DNA of 25,497 nt. It comes from Desulfobacterales bacterium (GTDB lineage: Bacteria; Desulfobacterota; Desulfobacteria; Desulfobacterales; UBA11574). The notes beneath the pieces were generated by a model. The model was given only the letters and a program-made list of their open reading frames with translations, was not told the origin of the DNA and did not search any database. The DNA lies in NCBI GenBank assembly GCA_012974475.1, contig JAAXQD010000156.1, positions 1-25,497 of the forward strand, written 5' to 3'. Position 1 is the first letter of the stretch. Each line of letters begins with the position of its first letter. The translations under genes were made by a program, and so were the position numbers. Shown one piece after another: positions 21,384-25,497 of the stretch.

Positions 21384-22598
21384 ATGCCACTATTATCCAC
21401 CGAAGAAGCGATTAAAGAAATAAGGGCCGGACGTATGGTTATTCTCGTTGATGACGAAGACCGTGAAAACGAGGGGGATCTTACCATGGCTGCTGAAGCT
21501 ATGACACCTGAAGCCGTTAATTTTATGGCCAAATATGGAAGGGGGCTTATTTGCCTGTCCATGACCGGAGAAAAAATCGATTCTCTCAACCTGCCGCTGA
21601 TGGTTGAACACAATACTTCTAAATATCAGACCGGTTTTACGGTGTCTATCGAAGCACGGTGCGGTGTAACAACCGGTATTTCCGCTGCAGACCGCGCCAC
21701 CACAATTCTTACCGCCGTAGCAGACGATGCTCAGCCCACCGATCTTGTGAGACCCGGACATGTATTCCCGCTGCGGGGCAGGAACGGAGGGGTCATCGTG
21801 CGAGCCGGCCAGACAGAAGGGTCGATAGATCTCTCGCGTCTTGCCGGTCTAAAACCCGCCGGAGTGATTTGTGAAATCATGGATGAAGACGGTACCATGG
21901 CCCGGATGCCGGCCCTCGAAAAGTTCAGTGAAAAGCACGGCATCGGCATATGCACCATCGCTGATCTGATTGAATACCGCATGCGTACCGAATCATTCGT
22001 GAAAAGGGTTGCAGAGACGGTTATTCCCACATCCATTGCAGGAGAATTCAAAGCAGTTGTGTATGAAAATGCTGTGGATGATTTGTTGCATATCGCCATG
22101 GTCAAGGGAAACATTGATCCGGAGAAACCCGTCCTTGTCAGAGTCCACTCGGAGTGCCTCACCGGAGATATTTTCGCTTCCCTTCGTTGTGACTGTGGTG
22201 ATCAGCTCCAGACGGCCATGGAAATGATCGACCAGGAGAACGCCGGCGTACTCCTCTATATCCGCCAGGAAGGACGCGGCATCGGTCTTGTTAACAAGAT
22301 TAAGGCCTATGCACTCCAAGATCAAGGCCTGGATACGGTTGAGGCCAATGAAAGGCTCGGATTTAAACCTGATTTGAGAAATTACGGGATTGGCGCCCAG
22401 ATTCTGGTGGACCTCGGCGTTAAAAAGATGCGGCTTCTCACCAACAATCCCAAGAAGATGGTCGGCCTTGAAGGATATGGGCTCAGTTTAACCGAGCAAA
22501 TTGAGATCGAGACAGAACCCAATGAATACAATCGAAATTATCTGGAATGCAAGAAACTTAAGATGGGACACCTGTTAAATGTCAATACCGTGCCGTAA
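21384..22598 (+). CDS. ribBA: Bifunctional 3,4-dihydroxy-2-butanone-4-phosphate synthase / GTP cyclohydrolase II
   Basis: A 404-aa fusion supplying both riboflavin precursors. Seen: RibB half (1-200) with DDEDRENEGDL (23-33) and VTTGISAADRATT (95-107); RibA half (about 206-404) with zinc ligands C258, C269, C271 in HSECLTGDIF...CDCG and IRQEGRGIGL. The RibB segment that in E. coli reads GHTEAT, whose His binds the catalytic metal, here reads GQTEGS (Q143). I recall this Gln in other deltaproteobacterial RibBA proteins, so it may be a lineage variant. RpiB encoded upstream can supply the ribulose 5-phosphate. Confidence 0.95.
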   Translation: MPLLSTEEAIKEIRAGRMVILVDDEDRENEGDLTMAAEAMTPEAVNFMAKYGRGLICLSMTGEKIDSLNLPLMVEHNTSKYQTGFTVSIEARCGVTTGISAADRATTILTAVADDAQPTDLVRPGHVFPLRGRNGGVIVRAGQTEGSIDLSRLAGLKPAGVICEIMDEDGTMARMPALEKFSEKHGIGICTIADLIEYRMRTESFVKRVAETVIPTSIAGEFKAVVYENAVDDLLHIAMVKGNIDPEKPVLVRVHSECLTGDIFASLRCDCGDQLQTAMEMIDQENAGVLLYIRQEGRGIGLVNKIKAYALQDQGLDTVEANERLGFKPDLRNYGIGAQILVDLGVKKMRLLTNNPKKMVGLEGYGLSLTEQIEIETEPNEYNRNYLECKKLKMGHLLNVNTVP

Positions 22599-22655
22599 AA
22601 TTGTGCTAACGGTTACTACAGGTGGTGTCTTTCAATAACATCGGGAGGAGATCAA

Positions 22656-23129
22656 ATGCCAAAAATTATTGAAGCCAATCTCCTGGCTGAGGGCAAAAAA
22701 TTTGGGCTTATTGTAAGCCGTTTTAATGATTTTATCACCGAAAGGCTTTTTGAAGGTGCTTTGGATGGGCTGTTACGCTCCGGTGCCAGAGACGAAGATA
22801 TCGAAGTTGTGAAGGTCCCCGGTGCCTTTGAAATACCATTGATGGCCAAAAAGATGGCCGCAACAGATCGATACCATGCGATTATCTGTCTGGGAGCTGT
22901 CATTAGAGGTGCAACGCCGCATTTTGATTTAGTCAGCGCCGAAGTCTCCAAAGGAATCGCCATGGTGAGCCTGGAATCTGAAGTTCCGGTCATCTTTGGC
23001 ATCGTAACCACCGATACCATCGAACAGGCCATAGAACGCGCGGGAACAAAAGCCGGCAATAAGGGATGGGATGCAGCAATAACCGCCATAGAAATGGCAA
23101 ACTTGATTGAGGTTGTCGACCAGGCTTAA
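22656..23129 (+). CDS. ribH: 6,7-dimethyl-8-ribityllumazine synthase
   Basis: 157 aa; condenses the RibBA product with the RibD product to lumazine, forming icosahedral or pentameric shells. Seen: SRFNDFITERL (21-31), VPGAFEIPL (54-62), and GAVIRGATPHFDLV (80-93) with catalytic H89. GGGAGG precedes the ATG. nusB follows after 2 bp, the standard arrangement. Confidence 0.97.
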   Translation: MPKIIEANLLAEGKKFGLIVSRFNDFITERLFEGALDGLLRSGARDEDIEVVKVPGAFEIPLMAKKMAATDRYHAIICLGAVIRGATPHFDLVSAEVSKGIAMVSLESEVPVIFGIVTTDTIEQAIERAGTKAGNKGWDAAITAIEMANLIEVVDQA

Positions 23130-23131
23130 CC

Positions 23132-23584
23132 ATGGGAAACCGTCGCAAGTCCCGAGAACTTGCTATGCAGGCGCTCTTTTATATTGATATGAGCCGGAAT
23201 GACTCCAATGAGTTGTTGGAACGATTCTGTGTCAATTTTAACCCTTCAAAAAAGGCCCGCCCTTTTTTTATCAAGCTTGTTAACGGCGTTATCCAGAAAA
23301 AATCCGAAATCGATTCAATTATCGAAAACTTCTCCGACAACTGGAAAATAAGCCGCATGTCCTCCGTGGACAGAAATATTATTAGAATCGCCGTGTATGA
23401 GCTCCTTTACTGTCAGGACATTCCACCAAAAGTATCCATCAACGAGGCCATTGACGTGGGAAAGAAATTCGGCACCGAAGTGTCGGGTGCCTTTATCAAT
23501 GGAATCCTCGACAGTGTGCGAATGGCCCTTAAAAGTAAGGAAATAAAAACAAAAACCGACATTCAGATAACTGAAACCAGTTAA
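23132..23584 (+). CDS. nusB: Transcription antitermination factor NusB
   Basis: A 150-aa all-helical RNA-binding protein that, with NusE, supports antitermination of rRNA operons. Seen: GNRRKSRELAMQALFYID (N-terminal Arg-rich helix and AMQALF motif), and the C-terminal signature IAVYELLYCQDIPPKVSINEA-IDVGKKFGTEVSGAFINGILD split across about 89-131. Length is typical. Co-transcription with ribH is widespread. Confidence 0.96.
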   Translation: MGNRRKSRELAMQALFYIDMSRNDSNELLERFCVNFNPSKKARPFFIKLVNGVIQKKSEIDSIIENFSDNWKISRMSSVDRNIIRIAVYELLYCQDIPPKVSINEAIDVGKKFGTEVSGAFINGILDSVRMALKSKEIKTKTDIQITETS

Positions 23585-23600
23585 CGAAAAGGAGATTGCG

Positions 23601-24977
23601 ATGGAATTCAAAAAAGTTCTCTTAACGGAAGATGAAATGCCGAGACAATGGTATAATATACTTGCCGATATCAAGATGAACCCACCTCTGGGACCCGACG
23701 GACAGCCGGTTAAGCCTGAAGCTCTTGCGCCGGTTTTCCCCATGAACCTCATCGAACAGGAGGTCAGTCCCGACAGATGGATCGATATACCAGAAGAAGT
23801 CCTAAAGGTTCTTAGCATCTGGCGACCATCGCCCCTCGTCAGAGCACGCGCTCTTGAAAAATTTCTTGATACGCCGGCAAGGATCTACTTTAAAAATGAA
23901 GGGGTAAGTCCCCCTGGAAGCCACAAACCGAACACCGCCGTTCCTCAGGCATATTACAACAAGGTTTTCGGGATTGAAAAATTGACCACCGAAACCGGGG
24001 CCGGACAATGGGGAAGCGCCCTCTCCTTTGCCTGTTCCCAGTTCGGAATTGAATGTAAGGTTTTTATGGTCAGAGTCAGCTTCGACCAGAAACCGTATCG
24101 CAAATCGATGATGGAAGCTTGGGGTGGGAAGTGTGTGGCAAGTCCCAGTAGAGAAACGAATGCCGGTCGAAATGTCTTGGAAAATGATCCTGACACACCA
24201 GGCAGCCTCGGCATTGCTATCAGTGAAGCCATTGAAGCGGCCGTCAGTGATGAAAGCGGTAAAACACGCTACTCATTGGGCAGCGTTCTAAATCATGTTA
24301 TGTTACACCAAACCATTATTGGGCTTGAGGCAAAAAAACAACTCGAAAAGATCGGGGAGTATCCGGATGTCGTGATCGCCTGCGCCGGCGGTGGAAGCAA
24401 TTTTGCCGGCCTTGCGTTCCCGTTTGTTCACGACAAAATAAATGGAAAAAATATTGATATATATCCATATGAACCGACGGCCTGCCCGACCCTGACAAAG
24501 GCACCGTTTGTCTACGATCACGGGGACACCGCAAGATATACCCCCTTGCTCCCGATGCACAGTCTCGGGCATGCCTTTGTTCCACCACCGATTCATGCAG
24601 GAGGGCTCCGGTATCACGGGATGTCTCCTACAGTGAGCCAGCTTGTTAACGAGGGAATTATCGAAGCAAAATCTGCAACCCAGCTGGATGCCTACAAGGC
24701 GGGGGTTATTTTTGCAAGGACTGAAGGGTTTATACCTGCTCCGGAAACAAACCACGCTTTGGCCGGGGTCATTGATGCAGCAAAAAAAGCCAAAGAAGAG
24801 GCCAAAGAAAAAGTGATCCTGTTCAACTGGAGCGGTCACGGCCTCATCGATCTTACAGCCTATGACAAATACTTTTCCGGGGAGTTGCATAACTTTGTCT
24901 TGACTGACGCCGAGATGTCGGAGTCGGAAAAGGTGTTCGAAAATTTTCCCAAACCGCAAACCCTAAAAAGCCGTTGA
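23601..24977 (+). CDS. TrpB2-type PLP enzyme (tryptophan synthase beta-like)
   Basis: A 458-aa fold-type II PLP enzyme of the TrpB2 group, longer than the standard 400-aa TrpB. Seen: PLP lysine K109 in GSHKPNTAV, ETGAGQWGSAL (131-141), and phosphate loop CAGGGSNFAG (about 260-269). TrpB2 can make tryptophan from indole and serine, usually without a TrpA partner, and may serve as an indole salvage or auxiliary enzyme. No other trp gene is nearby. AAAGGAG sits ahead of ATG 23601; an 87-aa conserved small gene follows after 3 bp. Confidence 0.92.
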   Translation: MEFKKVLLTEDEMPRQWYNILADIKMNPPLGPDGQPVKPEALAPVFPMNLIEQEVSPDRWIDIPEEVLKVLSIWRPSPLVRARALEKFLDTPARIYFKNEGVSPPGSHKPNTAVPQAYYNKVFGIEKLTTETGAGQWGSALSFACSQFGIECKVFMVRVSFDQKPYRKSMMEAWGGKCVASPSRETNAGRNVLENDPDTPGSLGIAISEAIEAAVSDESGKTRYSLGSVLNHVMLHQTIIGLEAKKQLEKIGEYPDVVIACAGGGSNFAGLAFPFVHDKINGKNIDIYPYEPTACPTLTKAPFVYDHGDTARYTPLLPMHSLGHAFVPPPIHAGGLRYHGMSPTVSQLVNEGIIEAKSATQLDAYKAGVIFARTEGFIPAPETNHALAGVIDAAKKAKEEAKEKVILFNWSGHGLIDLTAYDKYFSGELHNFVLTDAEMSESEKVFENFPKPQTLKSR

Positions 24978-24980
24978 TCA

Positions 24981-25244
24981 ATGAATAAGGTTTTTGATGG
25001 TCTTGAGCGAAGATGTCCCAGGCTGGGCGGACCTGTTTCGTTCAGATACTGCAGAACAAACGGCGAAGACGGTTTGCCCTGCTGGAAGATATTCGACTGC
25101 TGGTGGGAATCCTTCGACGTGGTGGAATATTTAAAAAAATCCTTGCCGGAGGATACGTTTAAAAAACTTGTTAATGCAAAGCCAAAACCAAAAATGGTAA
25201 GTCTTGTTGAACTCATCGAGCAAGCAAAAAATCGGGCTCCGTGA
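24981..25244 (+). CDS. Small Cys-rich conserved protein, unknown function
   Basis: 87 aa, no recognised domain. Seen: C12 in RRCPRLGG, C24 in FRYCR, C34 in LPCWKIFDCWW (C34 and C40), then a basic helical half (KKSLPEDTFKKL, LVELIEQAKNRAP). Four Cys in the first 40 residues may bind a metal or an Fe-S cluster; this is inference. I recall proteins of the type 'CPRLG-x-V-x-F-x-YCR ... PC-x-KI-x-DCW' in sulfate reducers and relatives, always unnamed. It begins 3 bp after trpB2 and is probably co-translated with it. Confidence 0.75.
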   Translation: MNKVFDGLERRCPRLGGPVSFRYCRTNGEDGLPCWKIFDCWWESFDVVEYLKKSLPEDTFKKLVNAKPKPKMVSLVELIEQAKNRAP

Positions 25245-25260
25245 ATTTTATCTTCTAATT

Positions 25261-25278
25261 TTGGAAGAATATTTCCAA
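25261..25278. other. Small hairpin between the 87-aa gene and the MBL-fold gene
   Basis: TTGGAA-GAATAT-TTCCAA, a perfect 6-bp inverted repeat in the 93-bp gap. No U-tract follows, so termination is uncertain; an operator for the next gene is equally possible. Confidence 0.3.
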
Positions 25279-25337
25279 TAACAAATATTTCCCGCCATCA
25301 CGTGCAAGGATGGTATCAACTATCATTGGAGGCTATT

Positions 25338-25497
25338 TTGATTATCAAAGAACTGGTCGTTGGACCGCTTATGGCAAACTGTTTTATCTGCGGATGTTCG
25401 AAAACAAAAGAAGCTGTTGTCATCGACCCGGGGGGTGATGCAAACACCATATTGCTTTCTCTGGCCGATTCTAAGCTAAAGGCAAAATATATTATCA
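25338..25497 (+). CDS. Metallo-beta-lactamase-fold hydrolase, 5' part (cut by the window end)
   Basis: First 53 residues, MIIKELVVGPLMANCFICG then CSKTKEAVVIDPGGDANTIL, the N-terminus of GloB-like MBL-fold hydrolases: the 'N-C-F/Y' strand and 'VIDPGGD' turn are characteristic. The metal-binding HxHxDH motif lies beyond the window. The start is TTG 25338, backed by a strong TTGGAGG at 25326-25332. Likely a hydroxyacylglutathione-hydrolase-like thioesterase, but substrates in this fold vary widely. Confidence 0.8.
   Translation, partial: MIIKELVVGPLMANCFICGCSKTKEAVVIDPGGDANTILLSLADSKLKAKYII

Overview
The window reads as chromosomal DNA of an anaerobic Gram-negative bacterium of the former Deltaproteobacteria (Desulfobacterota), most likely related to the Desulfobacterales. 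This rests on family resemblance and gene order, not on any database search. Supporting signs are a free-standing NADH-oxidoreductase module rich in Fe-S clusters, a RACo/ASKHA-type ferredoxin protein, an Hdr/hydrogenase-type flavoprotein subunit, and the rpmF/glyA/dCMP deaminase/nrdR/ribDE-BA-H/nusB order typical of that group. An LPS heptose gene (gmhB) and a lipoprotein (rlpA) fit a Gram-negative envelope. Genus-level placement is not possible from the sequence alone.

Layout. 1-2145: an FAD/NAD(P)-binding [2Fe-2S] flavoprotein subunit and an RseC-like membrane protein, separated by 482 bp of non-coding DNA packed with inverted repeats. 2146-5266 (minus strand): a tight three-gene operon encoding NuoE-like, NuoF/HydB-like and HoxU/NuoG-N-terminal-like subunits, an NADH-oxidising electron-transfer module with no catalytic (hydrogenase or formate dehydrogenase) subunit in view. 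5267-5572: a divergent control region with a perfect 22-bp palindrome and a candidate promoter. 5573-8060: a cyclic-nucleotide-binding-fold protein without a DNA-binding domain, directly followed by a 671-aa [2Fe-2S]/ASKHA protein. 8061-8320: repeats. 8321-9472 (minus): an MFS transporter.

9698-16108: a compact plus-strand series, hsp20-lon-rlpA-gmhB-recD2, whose last four genes have touching or overlapping stops and starts. 16311-25244: rpmF, rpiB, glyA, dCMP deaminase, nrdR, ribD, ribE, ribBA, ribH, nusB, a TrpB2-type enzyme and a small conserved protein. These link one-carbon, pentose-phosphate, deoxynucleotide and riboflavin metabolism: RpiB interconverts the ribulose 5-phosphate that RibBA uses, while GlyA supplies methylene-folate for the dUMP made through dCMP deaminase. 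The window ends inside a metallo-beta-lactamase-fold gene.

The parts most worth a second look are the divergent 5.3-8.1 kb region (orphan NADH module, HTH-less cNMP-fold protein with an altered phosphate-binding cassette, RACo-like protein, and an operator-like palindrome between them), several families of short palindromic repeats including one apparently nested in another, a Gln in place of the usual metal-binding His in the RibB half of RibBA, and the absence of the fatty-acid synthesis genes that I recall lying between rpmF and glyA in relatives. No CRISPR array, tRNA, rRNA, transposase, FMN riboswitch or complete prophage was seen.
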